A DNA stretch of 64,000 nucleotides, from contig CAIMEA010000181.1 of the NCBI GenBank assembly GCA_903839845.1, positions 1 through 64,000 of the forward strand, given 5' to 3'. The notes below the pieces were generated by a model. The model saw only the letters and a program-made list of their open reading frames with translations, was not told where the DNA came from and ran no database searches. The stretch is from an uncultured Hyphomicrobiales bacterium. GTDB taxonomy: Bacteria > Pseudomonadota > Alphaproteobacteria > Rhizobiales > Xanthobacteraceae. Within the stretch, counting starts at the first letter, position 1. Every line of letters starts with the position of its first letter. Positions 46,926 through 55,963 of this stretch are shown in pieces. A program made the position numbers and the translations under genes.

Positions 46926-48257
46926 CTAGCCATCGTCCGACAGGATATCGAGCAAGCCACGCGCGGTCCGCAACAGTTTCTCGTCGCGGCCGGGCGCGCC
47001 GACAAGCTGCACACCGATCGGCAGCCCCTCCGTGTCGGCCAGCAGCGGCAAATTGAGCGACGGCATCCCGGTCAGGGTCCAGAACGAACAGAACACCGGA
47101 TCGCCGGTCGCCTCTTGCCCCAAAGGCGCGACGCCGCGCGCCGACAGCGTCAGAATGGCGTCCGCGAATTGCTCGAAAATTTCCATCATGCCATCGGCGT
47201 AGCGCCGCGCATCGCGCAGCGCCGCCAAATATTGCGTGGCGGTGACCGCCCGGCCCTCGGCGATGAGATCGGCGAATTGCTTGCTGACCGCGCCCGCCTC
47301 GACGTGATGGCCGAGATTATGCGCCATATCCGCCGACATGATCGCGCGCAGCGCCGGCCAGGCGGCGTCGTAACCCGGCGGCATGTCGATTTCGCGCGCG
47401 CCAAGTTCCTTGGCGAGCTCTTCCAGGCCTTCCCGCGCCTCGATGTCCGCCTTGTCCCACATCGGCGTGCGCACCAAAGCAAACAGCGGCGGCACCTCCG
47501 CTTCGGCCGCGGCGGCGGCGCTGAAGGCCGGCGCTGCGTAGGGCTTTGTGTCCGGGTCGGCGGCGTCCTGACCGGCGATGACATCGAGCACTAGACCGAT
47601 ATCTTCGAGGCTGCGTGCGAAGGCGCCGACATGGTCGAGTTTGGCCGACAAGGTCAGCGCACCGGCGCGCGACACAAGCCCATGGCTCGGCTTGACGCCG
47701 AACACGCCGCAGAAGGCGGCCGGGCGGATCATCGAACCGTTGGTCTGCGAGCCGATCGCCAGCGGCACCATGCCGGCGGCGACCGCCGCGGCCGATCCGG
47801 ATGACGATCCGCCGGGCGTGCGCGCCAGATCGCGCGGATTGCGCGTCGGTCCGGGATGGAAATAGGCGAACTCGGTCGACACCGTTTTGCCGATAATCAC
47901 GGCGCCCGCTTCGCGCAGTTTGCGCACCACCGTGGCGTCCGTCCCCGGCCGGCGGCCGGCCATTTGCGGCGAGCCATTCTCGGTCGGGTAATCGGCAGTG
48001 TCGTAGATGTCCTTGATGCCGACCGGGACGCCATGCAGCGGGCCGATGCGTCCGCCCTCGGCCTTCAAGCGGTCGAGCGCCCGCGCCTGCGCCAGAGCAT
48101 GGTCGGCGTCGAGATGAACGAAAGCACGCACTTCGCCATCGACCGTGGCGATCCGATCCAGGCAGGCGGCGGTGTATTCCTCGGCGCTCACCAGGCCGCG
48201 CGCGATATTGTCCGCAGCTTCCGCCGCGGTGAGTTCGGTCAGATCGATTCGGGGCAC
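46926..48257 (-). CDS. Amidase-signature family protein
   Basis: The 443-residue protein has the Ser-cisSer-Lys triad of the amidase-signature family: Lys in GVPVGIKDIYD (about residue 85), and the Ser pair in TPGGSSSGSAAAVA. The family includes GatA, but with no gatB or gatC near and 443 residues this is probably a general amidase for small amides. GTG 48257 is preceded by GAGGAATT about 10 bases before. It runs in the direction of the TRAP genes but is separated from them by their terminator. Confidence 0.9.
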   Translation of the reverse strand: MPRIDLTELTAAEAADNIARGLVSAEEYTAACLDRIATVDGEVRAFVHLDADHALAQARALDRLKAEGGRIGPLHGVPVGIKDIYDTADYPTENGSPQMAGRRPGTDATVVRKLREAGAVIIGKTVSTEFAYFHPGPTRNPRDLARTPGGSSSGSAAAVAAGMVPLAIGSQTNGSMIRPAAFCGVFGVKPSHGLVSRAGALTLSAKLDHVGAFARSLEDIGLVLDVIAGQDAADPDTKPYAAPAFSAAAAAEAEVPPLFALVRTPMWDKADIEAREGLEELAKELGAREIDMPPGYDAAWPALRAIMSADMAHNLGHHVEAGAVSKQFADLIAEGRAVTATQYLAALRDARRYADGMMEIFEQFADAILTLSARGVAPLGQEATGDPVFCSFWTLTGMPSLNLPLLADTEGLPIGVQLVGAPGRDEKLLRTARGLLDILSDDG

Positions 48258-48279
48258 TGTCTCAATTCCTCATGAAAAA

Positions 48280-48308
48280 GCGCGCCGATCGAAACACGAT
48301 CGGCGCGC
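48280..48308 (-). terminator. Intrinsic terminator of the TRAP operon
   Basis: GCGCGCCGATCG (48280-48291) pairs perfectly with CGATCGGCGCGC (48297-48308) over 12 bp with a five-base loop, and on the minus strand TTTTT follows. It ends dctM transcription 22 bp after the stop. Confidence 0.9.
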
Positions 48309-48330
48309 CCAATGCAACCCCGGTTGACGA

Positions 48331-50082
48331 TCAGCCGCCGCCGTACAGGTAGTTCGGCAACCAGAGCGTCATGCCCGGCCAGAAATACATGATCACCATA
48401 CAGACGATGACGATGATCATGTACGGCATCATGCCGGCGAAGATCTGGTTGAGCGTGACGTGTTTCGGCGAGACGCCCTTGAGATAGAACGCCGACATCG
48501 CCACGGGCGGCGACAGAAAGGCCGCCTGCAGGTTGACGAAGACCAGCGTGCCCCACAGCACCGGATCGATGTTGAAGTGCTTGAGCAGCGGCAGGAAGAT
48601 GGGCACGAAGATCACGATGATCTCGGTCCATTCCAGCGGCCAGCCGAGCACGAAGATGATCGCCTGCGACAGGATCATGAACTGGATCGGCGTCATGTTC
48701 AGCGACAGGACCCACTGCTCGACCAGCGCCTGGCCGCCGAGAATGGCGAACACGCCGGAGAACAGCGCCGAGCCGACGAACAGCCAGCACACCATCGCGG
48801 TGGTCTTGGCGGTCAGGAACACCGCTTCCTTGGTCCGCTTCCAGTCGAGCGTGCGCGCCTGAACGGCAAGCAGGAAGGCGCCCGCTGCGCCGACGGCGGC
48901 TGACTCGGTCGCCGTCGTGATGCCGAACAGGATGACCGCGAGCACGACGACCGTGAGGACGCCGAGCGGCATGATCGATGACGACAGCAGCTTGATGACT
49001 TGCAGCCGGTCGGCATCGAGCCGCAAGTAGTAGCGCACCTGCAGCAGCCCGCAGACCGCGACAATGCCCCAGAACCAGTAGTAGAAACTCGCAGGCGGTC
49101 CGGACTCAGCCGGCGCCGCCGGTCCCGTGCTGATACCCGGCGTGCCGAGCTGTTGCAGCCCGGAGAAGGTTTCGAGCGCGTCGACCTGCTGGTGAATGAC
49201 GACATACCACCACACCAGCCAAAGCGTACCGCCCACTAGAATGAACGGCACAAGGGTGGCCAAGAAATTCTTGACCAGCATCCAATACCCGATGCGCCCT
49301 TCCTCGGACTGGATTGCCGCGGCGCGGCCGGGCGAAACCAGCGCGGACAGCAAACCGAAAAACATGTTCTTGGAATACGCCGCCTGGAACTGCCGCATCC
49401 AATCCGGAACCGGGACCTTGGTCTGTGATTCCGGCAGCTTCGGCGCGATGCTGGGATTAAGCATCGCCCAACCGATAATATAGACGAGGTAGAGGAACGA
49501 CAGGAAGAAGCCCGGGAACATCGCCGCCGCGTACAGCTTCACCACCGATTGTCCGGCAACCGCCGCATAGACGATGATCATCACCGACGGCGGAATGAGA
49601 ATGCCCAGCGTGCCGCCGGCCGTGATCACGCCGGAGGCGAGCTTGACGTCGTAACCCGCCTTCAACATCGGATTGAAGGCGATAACGCCCATGAGCACGA
49701 CGACGGCGCCGACCAGGCCCGAAGCAATGCCCCAGAAGGTACAGACAATGAGCGTCGCAACGGCGAGCGAGGCCGGCACGTTCCGGAATGCGAGCTGGAT
49801 CGAATAGAACATCTTGTCGACCAGCGCGCCGCGCTCCATCACGTAACCCATTAAGACGAATAACGGGATCGAGATCAGAACGTCGTTGGTCATCGCGCCA
49901 TAGGTGCGCTGGACCATCAGTTCGAACACTTTGTTGTCGGTGAACAGATGGGTCGGATCGTAAAAGGCAATAAAGCCAAAAAACATGCCGAGGCCCATCA
50001 GCGTGAACGCCGTGGGGAACCCCATCATGATGACGACCACGATGAGGCCGAGCATCAATAGTCCGAGTGCGGGGTCGCTCAT
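48331..50082 (-). CDS. dctM: TRAP transporter large permease DctM, with an insertion
   Basis: The large subunit forms the main membrane channel of a TRAP transporter that takes up an organic acid using sodium ions. The 583-residue protein has many membrane helices, with the family motifs GTLGILIPPSVM and, later, TATESAAVGAAGA. It is longer than the usual 425-440 residues. A stretch of about 150 residues from about 235 to 390, with two or three extra membrane helices and a soluble Pro/Gly-rich loop, accounts for this. ATG 50082 overlaps the dctQ stop by four bases; the in-frame extension upstream lies within dctQ. Confidence 0.92.
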   Translation of the reverse strand: MSDPALGLLMLGLIVVVIMMGFPTAFTLMGLGMFFGFIAFYDPTHLFTDNKVFELMVQRTYGAMTNDVLISIPLFVLMGYVMERGALVDKMFYSIQLAFRNVPASLAVATLIVCTFWGIASGLVGAVVVLMGVIAFNPMLKAGYDVKLASGVITAGGTLGILIPPSVMIIVYAAVAGQSVVKLYAAAMFPGFFLSFLYLVYIIGWAMLNPSIAPKLPESQTKVPVPDWMRQFQAAYSKNMFFGLLSALVSPGRAAAIQSEEGRIGYWMLVKNFLATLVPFILVGGTLWLVWWYVVIHQQVDALETFSGLQQLGTPGISTGPAAPAESGPPASFYYWFWGIVAVCGLLQVRYYLRLDADRLQVIKLLSSSIMPLGVLTVVVLAVILFGITTATESAAVGAAGAFLLAVQARTLDWKRTKEAVFLTAKTTAMVCWLFVGSALFSGVFAILGGQALVEQWVLSLNMTPIQFMILSQAIIFVLGWPLEWTEIIVIFVPIFLPLLKHFNIDPVLWGTLVFVNLQAAFLSPPVAMSAFYLKGVSPKHVTLNQIFAGMMPYMIIVIVCMVIMYFWPGMTLWLPNYLYGGG

Positions 50083-50759
50083 TTCTGCAAGTCTCCGCCC
50101 ATACCGCGCTGGCGCGCCACTTCGTCGATCTTGTGCGCGCCCTCGATGGCAATCTTGCGCGATTCTTCGTCGACGTACTCGCTGTGTGCGAGTTGCTCTT
50201 CGATGACGTCGATTTCGGCGACGTCGTGCAGCCGGCTCGGCCATTCGCCGGTCTTGAGACAGACAATGGACCGCAGGATCTCGGCAAATCCTTGCAGCAT
50301 GACCAGCGCACCGGCGATCGGAATGACGGTCTTGAAATGATAGACCGGCGGCCCGTTCGAGGTGACGTTGGAATGCTCGGCGATGCGCCATGAATCGCCG
50401 GCGTAATCGGCGCCGGCATAGACTAGAGCGGCGATGCCGGGAATGAAAAAGACCAGATAGAGGACCAGGTCGAGGGCCGCCTGCGTGCGCGGCTTCATCG
50501 ACGAGTACAGGAAGTCGCCGCGGACATGCGCGTTCTGCGCCAGCGTATAGGCGCCGCACAGCATGAATAGCGTGCCATAGAGCATGTTGGTAATATCGAA
50601 GATAAAGGCTGTCGGCGCGTTGAGCAGGTAACGCTTGATAACCTCGACGCAGACGACAATCATCAACAGCATGATCAGCCAGGCCGCGGCCTTGCCGACC
50701 CAAGTGCTAATGCCGTCAATCGTGTGCAGAACACGTTGCACGTTCATTTGTATCGCCAT
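50079..50759 (-). CDS. dctQ: TRAP transporter small permease DctQ
   Basis: The 226-residue protein has four membrane helices and the small-subunit pattern. The first helix is near residues 22-40, and FLYSSMKPRTQAALDLVLYL is the second loop and helix. It is the partner of DctM. The C-terminus has an extra hydrophilic extension of about 50 residues (from HDVAEIDVIEEQ). It lies between dctP and dctM; ATG 50759 or ATG 50747 (MNVQRVL) may be the start. Confidence 0.9.
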   Translation of the reverse strand: MAIQMNVQRVLHTIDGISTWVGKAAAWLIMLLMIVVCVEVIKRYLLNAPTAFIFDITNMLYGTLFMLCGAYTLAQNAHVRGDFLYSSMKPRTQAALDLVLYLVFFIPGIAALVYAGADYAGDSWRIAEHSNVTSNGPPVYHFKTVIPIAGALVMLQGFAEILRSIVCLKTGEWPSRLHDVAEIDVIEEQLAHSEYVDEESRKIAIEGAHKIDEVARQRGMGGDLQK

Positions 50760-50795
50760 GAATTAGGGTGAGTTCGATCTTGGCTAGGAGGGAGT

Positions 50796-50833
50796 ACAAA
50801 GCACCGTCCCGTATCGCCGGAACGGTGCTTTGT
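50796..50833 (-). terminator. Hairpin between dctP and dctQ
   Basis: ACAAAGCACCGT (50796-50807) and ACGGTGCTTTGT (50822-50833) form a perfect 12-bp stem with a 14-base loop. There is no long T run after it on the minus strand. It probably protects the dctP end of the transcript or lowers expression of dctQM compared with dctP, which is common for TRAP binding proteins. Confidence 0.65.
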
Positions 50834-50848
50834 CTTTTGTCGGCGCCG

Positions 50849-51985
50849 TTAGATTGGCGACTTCGCGTTCGGGCCGAAGTAGTGGTCGAAGGCCATCTTG
50901 CGCGGCGTGATATAGTCCTGCTCCCACTGCGTCGCACGCTTTGCGAAGGCGAGTTGCGACGTAATGATCTCCTTGAAGAGCGGATTGCTTTCAATGTACT
51001 TCTTGGTGATCTCGTCGTAGAGCTCCAGCTGCTTCTTGAGGATCGAATCCGGCGTCTTGAAGAACCGGACCTTGTCCTGGGTTTGCAGCGTGATGTAGTC
51101 CTGCGAGTTGCGGTCGATCGCCTTCCATTGCATGTCCTGCGAACAGGCCTCAACGGCGCCTTCGATGATCGCACGAAGCTTCGGCGGCAACCCGTTCAGC
51201 TTGGTCTTGTTGAAGCTGATTTCGAGCTGTTCCGAGTTCTGGTGGTAGCTCTGCAACATGCAGATCTTGGCGACGTCGGCAAAGCCCAGCGCGCGATCCG
51301 ACGAGGCGTTGTTGAACTCGGCCGCGTCGAGCAGGCCGCGGTCCATCGCCGCGACAATTTCGCCGCCCGGAAGCGCATTCACCGCCGCGCCCATCGCCGT
51401 GAACAAGTCGATCGAGATGCCGACCGTGCGGTACTTCAGACCTTTGAAATCGTCGACGGTCTGCATCGGCTTCTTGAACCAGCCGAGCGGCTGCGAATAG
51501 AGCGGCGCGTACGGGAACGAAACCACGTCGGCGCCGATCGTCGTATAGATCTTCTCGAGCAAGGCTTTGCCGCCGCCGTATTTGTGCCAGGCCAGCAGCA
51601 TGTTGGCGTCCATGGCGTAGCCCGGGCCCGAGCCCCACAAGGCCAACGCCGTGTTCTTGCCGTAGTGATAGACCAGCACGCCATGGCCGCCGTCCAGAAC
51701 ACCCTTGGACACGGCATCGAGCAGACCGAATGCCGGCACCACGGCGCCGGCGGGCAACACCTCGATCTTGAGGTCGCCACCGGTCATGTCGTTGACCTTT
51801 TTGCCGAAGTCGAGCGCGTATTCGTGGAAGATGTCTTTTGACGGCCAGGTGCTCTGGAACCGCATGCTGATCGGGCCCTGCGCCTTGACGACATTCGGCG
51901 CCACGACACTGGCCACGCCTACGACGGCGGCGCCGCCAAGAAATTTACGGCGCGTTGTCGGCTTTGATTGCTTAATCGTTGTCAT
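50849..51985 (-). CDS. dctP: TRAP transporter substrate-binding protein, Tat-exported
   Basis: The 378-residue protein begins with a twin-arginine signal (TTRRKFLGGAAVVGVAS) and so crosses the inner membrane folded. The mature protein has the DctP fold and PGGEIVAAMDRGLLDAAEF, which resembles the alpha-keto-acid (TakP) and mannitol/chloroaromatic groups. An alpha-keto acid or similar carboxylate is a plausible ligand. It is first in the operon, and AAGGGAGGG lies before its ATG. Close binding-residue identity to TakP cannot be judged by eye. Confidence 0.9.
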   Translation of the reverse strand: MTTIKQSKPTTRRKFLGGAAVVGVASVVAPNVVKAQGPISMRFQSTWPSKDIFHEYALDFGKKVNDMTGGDLKIEVLPAGAVVPAFGLLDAVSKGVLDGGHGVLVYHYGKNTALALWGSGPGYAMDANMLLAWHKYGGGKALLEKIYTTIGADVVSFPYAPLYSQPLGWFKKPMQTVDDFKGLKYRTVGISIDLFTAMGAAVNALPGGEIVAAMDRGLLDAAEFNNASSDRALGFADVAKICMLQSYHQNSEQLEISFNKTKLNGLPPKLRAIIEGAVEACSQDMQWKAIDRNSQDYITLQTQDKVRFFKTPDSILKKQLELYDEITKKYIESNPLFKEIITSQLAFAKRATQWEQDYITPRKMAFDHYFGPNAKSPI

Positions 51986-52260
51986 ATTTATCGCCCTCCC
52001 TTGGATTGTTTTCTTGCTAACGTTTTTAGCCGGGTCTTATTCCGCAATCCGGCCGTTTTAGGCAGAATTAGGCAACCCTTACCGGTAATCGTACGGGCTA
52101 CCCGCGCAAGACGCAATATTTGGAACTCGACGGGCAGGCCTGAATACGCGATTTTTATGCACGATTTTTTCGCAAGGGAAGGGAATTTGGCCAACCCTTC
52201 ACTATTTGAAAGCTACGCCTGCCCTACCCCGCCGCTGCCCGCCCCCGACAGGAGCCGCCC
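51986..52260. other. Divergent intergenic region
   Basis: The 275 bp between dctP and the ABC transporter must hold both promoters. The dctP side has a strong AAGGGAGGG ribosome site (on the minus strand). I see no confident -35/-10 pair or operator. Confidence 0.3.
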
Positions 52261-54003
52261 GTGAAAGCCATCATCGCGACACTCGCCACCGTCTGGCGAA
52301 TTGCCAGCCCCTATTTCCGCTCCGAGGAGCGCTGGTCCGGCCGCATCCTGTTGGCGTCGGTGGTGGCGATCGAATTGTCGATCGTGGCTTTGACCGTTCT
52401 GCTCAACAGCTGGAACGCGCGCTTCTATAATGCGCTGCAGGACAAGAACTGGAACGATTTCGTCTATCAGCTCGGCTATTTCTCAATTCTTGCCGCGGTC
52501 TTCGTCGCGCTCGCCGTCTACCAGCTCTATCTCAATCAATGGCTGCAGATTCGCTGGCGGCGCTGGCTGACCCGCGCCTATCTCGATCACTGGATGGCGG
52601 GGTCCAATCACTACCGCATGCAGCTTTTGGGCGACACCGCCGACAACCCGGACCAGCGCATCGCCGAGGACATCAATTCGTTCATCCAGTCGACGCTGAA
52701 CATCGGCCTGCAGTTGCTCAACTCCCTGGTGACCTTGTTCTCGTTCATGATCATCCTGTGGGGCCTGTCGGCGGAAGCGCCGCTGCATCTGTTCGGCATG
52801 AGCGTCAATATTCCGGGCTATCTGCTGTGGGCGGCGCTGATCTATTCCATCATCGGCACCGCGTTCACCCATCTGATCGGCCGGGCCTTGATCGCGTTGA
52901 ATTTCCAGCAGCAGCGCTATGAAGCGGATTTCCGTTTCAGCCTGGTGCGGGTGCGCGAGAATGCCGAACAGATCGCGCTGCTCTCCGGCGAGCCGGCCGA
53001 GCGCCAGCGGCTGCTGATGCGCTTCGGCAATGTCGCGTCCAACTGGCTGGCGATCATGTCGCGGCAGAAGAAACTGACCTTCTTCACCGCCAGCTATTCG
53101 CAAGCCGCGGTGGTGTTTCCTTTCATCATGGTGAGCCCGGCCTATTTCGCCGGCGCGGTGCAGCTCGGCGGCCTGATGCAGACCGCCAATGCCTTCGGCC
53201 AGGTGCAGAGCGCTCTGTCGGTATTTGTGACGCTTTACCGCAGCCTCGCCGACTGGCGCGCGGTGATCGAGCGTCTCGACGGCTTCGACAAATCGGTGGC
53301 CGCCGCGCAGGCGCTGGCGGTGACGCCGCCGCGGGTCACGGTGACGCCGGGCGACGGCGCCGCGATCGCCTTCAAAGACCTGGCGGTGCAGCTTCCGAAT
53401 GGGATGCCGCTGGTCAACGCCGCCGAACTTTCGATCGCAACCGGCGACACGGTACTGGTGAACGGGCCGTCCGGTTCGGGCAAATCGACCTTGTTCCGGG
53501 CGATGGCCGGGATCTGGCCCTTCGGTTCAGGCACCATCACGGTGCCGCGGAACGCCAAGATCATGATGTTGCCGCAGCGGCCCTATTTCCCGATCGCGCC
53601 GCTGGCCGCCGCCGTGGCCTACCCGGCCGAACCCGGCACTTTCGACAGCGCCAGGGTGGCCGAACTGATCGCCGCCGTCGGCCTGCCAGCGCTTGTGTCG
53701 CGAATCGAGGAAGAGGCGCACTGGAACCGCATGCTGTCGCTCGGCGAGCAGCAACGCCTCGGCATTGCGCGGGCGATCCTGCTGGCGCCGGACTATCTGT
53801 TCCTCGACGAGGCCACCGCCTCGCTCGACGAAGAGGCCGAGGCCGCCGTCTATCGGCTGCTCGAGCAGAGGCTGGCGAAAGCCACCATTGTTTCGATCGG
53901 TCACCGCTCGACATTGGCCGCGTTCCATCGCCGCCGTTTGAATTTCACCCGTGAGGGCGACCGATTCTGGCTGCGTGACAGCAAAGCTGCCGCGGCGGAA
54001 TAA
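52261..54003 (+). CDS. SbmA/YddA-type ABC exporter, fused permease-ATPase
   Basis: The 580-residue protein has a membrane domain (about residues 20-330, with WNARFYNALQDKNW, the SbmA/YddA/BacA-related signature) followed by an ABC ATPase (about 360-575): Walker A NGPSGSGKST, signature LSLGEQQRLG and Walker B YLFLDEATASLDEE. In Rhizobiales, related BacA proteins take up peptides and affect very-long-chain fatty acids; BacA itself has no ATPase, so this is the YddA-like ABC form. The GTG start is at 52261. The substrate is unknown. Confidence 0.9.
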   Translation: MKAIIATLATVWRIASPYFRSEERWSGRILLASVVAIELSIVALTVLLNSWNARFYNALQDKNWNDFVYQLGYFSILAAVFVALAVYQLYLNQWLQIRWRRWLTRAYLDHWMAGSNHYRMQLLGDTADNPDQRIAEDINSFIQSTLNIGLQLLNSLVTLFSFMIILWGLSAEAPLHLFGMSVNIPGYLLWAALIYSIIGTAFTHLIGRALIALNFQQQRYEADFRFSLVRVRENAEQIALLSGEPAERQRLLMRFGNVASNWLAIMSRQKKLTFFTASYSQAAVVFPFIMVSPAYFAGAVQLGGLMQTANAFGQVQSALSVFVTLYRSLADWRAVIERLDGFDKSVAAAQALAVTPPRVTVTPGDGAAIAFKDLAVQLPNGMPLVNAAELSIATGDTVLVNGPSGSGKSTLFRAMAGIWPFGSGTITVPRNAKIMMLPQRPYFPIAPLAAAVAYPAEPGTFDSARVAELIAAVGLPALVSRIEEEAHWNRMLSLGEQQRLGIARAILLAPDYLFLDEATASLDEEAEAAVYRLLEQRLAKATIVSIGHRSTLAAFHRRRLNFTREGDRFWLRDSKAAAAE

Positions 54004-54015
54004 ACATCCGGCGCG

Positions 54016-54486
54016 CTACCACCAGCGCGTCGGCCAGTTGAACCGGCGGACCGCCAGGTGCCAGGCGTAAGCAAATAGCGCCAAGGCCAGCGCGCCGGCC
54101 GCCACCGGCACAAGCAGGAACGACCACGGCATGGCGTTGACCACCACCAGCAACGGGTCGATGCCGGCCGGCGGGTGAAAGGTCCGGGTCGCGTGCATCG
54201 CCACCATGGCCAGGCCGACGGCAAGCGCGGCGGCCCAGGGCGTCGGCCCTGCCACCCACAGCACCAGTAGTCCGACCATGGTCGAGATCAGGTGGCCGCC
54301 GATCAGCGCGCGCGGCTGCGCGGCATCGACTTCCGGCGAGCCGAGGACCAGGACGATGGATGTCGCGAACGGCACCGCCATCAACGGGATGGTGTTGCGG
54401 GCGGCGAAATATTCCATCGCGCCGATCGCGACCGCGCCGCCGGCGGCGCCCGCCAAGACCGCAAGCCACTCGCGCCGGTTCATCAT
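54016..54486 (-). CDS. HPP-family membrane protein
   Basis: The protein (about 156 residues) has four membrane helices and the FHPPAGIDPLL motif that names the family. HPP proteins of cyanobacteria and plants carry nitrite; the bacterial substrate is not known. I choose ATG 54486 or 54483, with GGAA upstream, over TTG 54498. It converges on the ABC gene, 12 bp apart. Confidence 0.83.
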   Translation of the reverse strand: MMNRREWLAVLAGAAGGAVAIGAMEYFAARNTIPLMAVPFATSIVLVLGSPEVDAAQPRALIGGHLISTMVGLLVLWVAGPTPWAAALAVGLAMVAMHATRTFHPPAGIDPLLVVVNAMPWSFLLVPVAAGALALALFAYAWHLAVRRFNWPTRWW

Positions 54487-54557
54487 CGGGAATTCCAATT
54501 AACAAATGTACGGACAGACAAATGCATGGCTGGACAAAAAGCAAAGCTCCTGAACGC

Positions 54558-54591
54558 AAAAAGGCGGCGGTCCTTTTAAGGAACCGCCGCC
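54558..54591 (-). terminator. Intrinsic terminator after torF
   Basis: GGCGGCGGTCC (54563-54573) and GGAACCGCCGCC (54580-54591) form a stem with one bulge, and on the minus strand a run of T follows. It lies about 40 bp after the porin gene. Confidence 0.82.
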
Positions 54592-54631
54592 CATCGCAGC
54601 CGAGACATCAATCTCGGCCTAACCGATCAGC

Positions 54632-55510
54632 CTACTTGAGGGCCGAGAAGGTGGTGTCGAACTTGAGCGTCGCGACGAAGCGATTGCCGCAGAAGTTGGT
54701 GCCAGCAGCTGCTGCGCCGCACTGGTTGGCCACGCCACCGATCGGCGCCGCTTTCGCATTGGTGCCCCAGTAGCGCAGGTCGAGGGTGGCGGCCTTGTAC
54801 ACGAAGTCGAGGCCGACATCCCAGTAGGTGTCGCTGACGCTGCCGTAGTTGGCGGTCACGCCGCTGCTGTAGATTTCGCGGCCGATCTCGGGATTGATCG
54901 AGATGGTGATGCCAGCGGGCTGCCACGGCAAAGTGACAACGGCGTTGGCGGCGTAGAACGAGTGGCGCGCATCGCCAACCCAGCCAGCCGCACCGGTAGC
55001 CACGGCCTTGCCGTTGAAGTTGTTGAAGCCGGTTTCGTAGATGCCACCGATGGTCAGGATGTCGTTAAACTTGTAGGTCGGCTTGGCGTAGACTTCGCCA
55101 TAGCTGCCGTTGCCAAAGTTCGGCGTGATGCCGCCCGGATAGCCGTAGTACACGTAGCCAACATCGAGACCGAAGTTGCCAAGGGTCAAGCGAACACCGG
55201 CGTTCGGGTCGATTTCGGCATTGGCCAGACCGGTCCACAGGCTCGAGCCCCAGACGCCGGCATACAGCTGCCACATGTCGTTGATGTTGTAACGGACTTC
55301 GAAATAGCCCTGAACCGCGGGCTTATGGTTCGACTGCGACACGCCGCGAAGCACATAGTCGCTGGTGAGCGCGGTGCCAAAGGCGATATCCCACGGCGAC
55401 ACAACGGCCACCGGGGCTTTCTTCGCCTTCACCGGCATATCGGCCGCGAAGGCCGGCGCGGCCGCGGTAACCGCAAGCGCCGCGATAACTGACAACATAA
55501 CTTTCTTCAT
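54632..55510 (-). CDS. TorF-family outer-membrane porin
   Basis: The 292-residue protein has a clear signal peptide (about residues 1-22, ending PAFAAD) and a beta-barrel pattern of alternating aromatic and polar residues. FGTALTSDYVLRGVSQSNHKP is the usual TorF N-terminal signature. It would form a channel or substrate-specific pore in the outer membrane. It is followed by a terminator and preceded by a long AT-rich leader. A possible promoter (TATAAT on the minus strand at 55724-55729) lies 214 bp before its start. Confidence 0.88.
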   Translation of the reverse strand: MKKVMLSVIAALAVTAAAPAFAADMPVKAKKAPVAVVSPWDIAFGTALTSDYVLRGVSQSNHKPAVQGYFEVRYNINDMWQLYAGVWGSSLWTGLANAEIDPNAGVRLTLGNFGLDVGYVYYGYPGGITPNFGNGSYGEVYAKPTYKFNDILTIGGIYETGFNNFNGKAVATGAAGWVGDARHSFYAANAVVTLPWQPAGITISINPEIGREIYSSGVTANYGSVSDTYWDVGLDFVYKAATLDLRYWGTNAKAAPIGGVANQCGAAAAGTNFCGNRFVATLKFDTTFSALK

Positions 55511-55963
55511 AGGACCCTGCCCCTTTTTCTTCGGTTCGATCGACTTTCAGCCGATACTAAAAAAGCTCGACACCTTTGCGTACTAACCTTCCCAAACACC
55601 GGCTTGGCTGCGACCGACCCATATGCAACAGGGCGTGCATTACCGGATAATTTACATCCTGTGGGGCCTTTCCCAGCAAGGCGAAAACATCAGCAATTGC
55701 TGCCTTTTTGGGCGATTCAGGGAATTATACGAAGAAACTGTCACAGTGTTGCGCGGATATCACATTTTTAGGCTGAGAAGCGGTAGCAAAATGCCGTCAA
55801 TTACCGGCCCTGGGGATGAATCGCGGTTCCCGTCGTCCGTTTCGGTAACCATGTTCCGGCCCCGGAACGCAAAAAGGACCGGGCTGCGGGAAAGGCAAGC
55901 CGGTCCTTTGCACATTTGACGATTCGCGATCGGCGCTGGCGGCCTGTCGGGTTTCGCGACCGC
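55511..55963. other. AT-rich intergenic region with a terminator and possible promoter
   Basis: The 453 bp between torF and the PanE-like gene hold no gene I can support. The minus-strand TATAAT (55724-55729) has a weak candidate -35 17 bp upstream and could serve torF with a long leader. A terminator lies at 55873-55909. The middle part is unusually AT-rich. Confidence 0.4.
55873..55909 (-). terminator. Intrinsic terminator after the PanE-like gene
   Basis: AAAGGACCGG (55873-55882) and CCGGTCCTTT (55900-55909) form a 10-bp stem, with a T run after it on the minus strand (TTTTTGCG). It lies about 55 bp after the PanE-like gene. Confidence 0.82.

Noticed and set aside
55623-55919. A 98-residue plus-strand frame in the torF upstream gap
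   Set aside because: It runs through a terminator and an AT-rich region and shows no ribosome site or domain.
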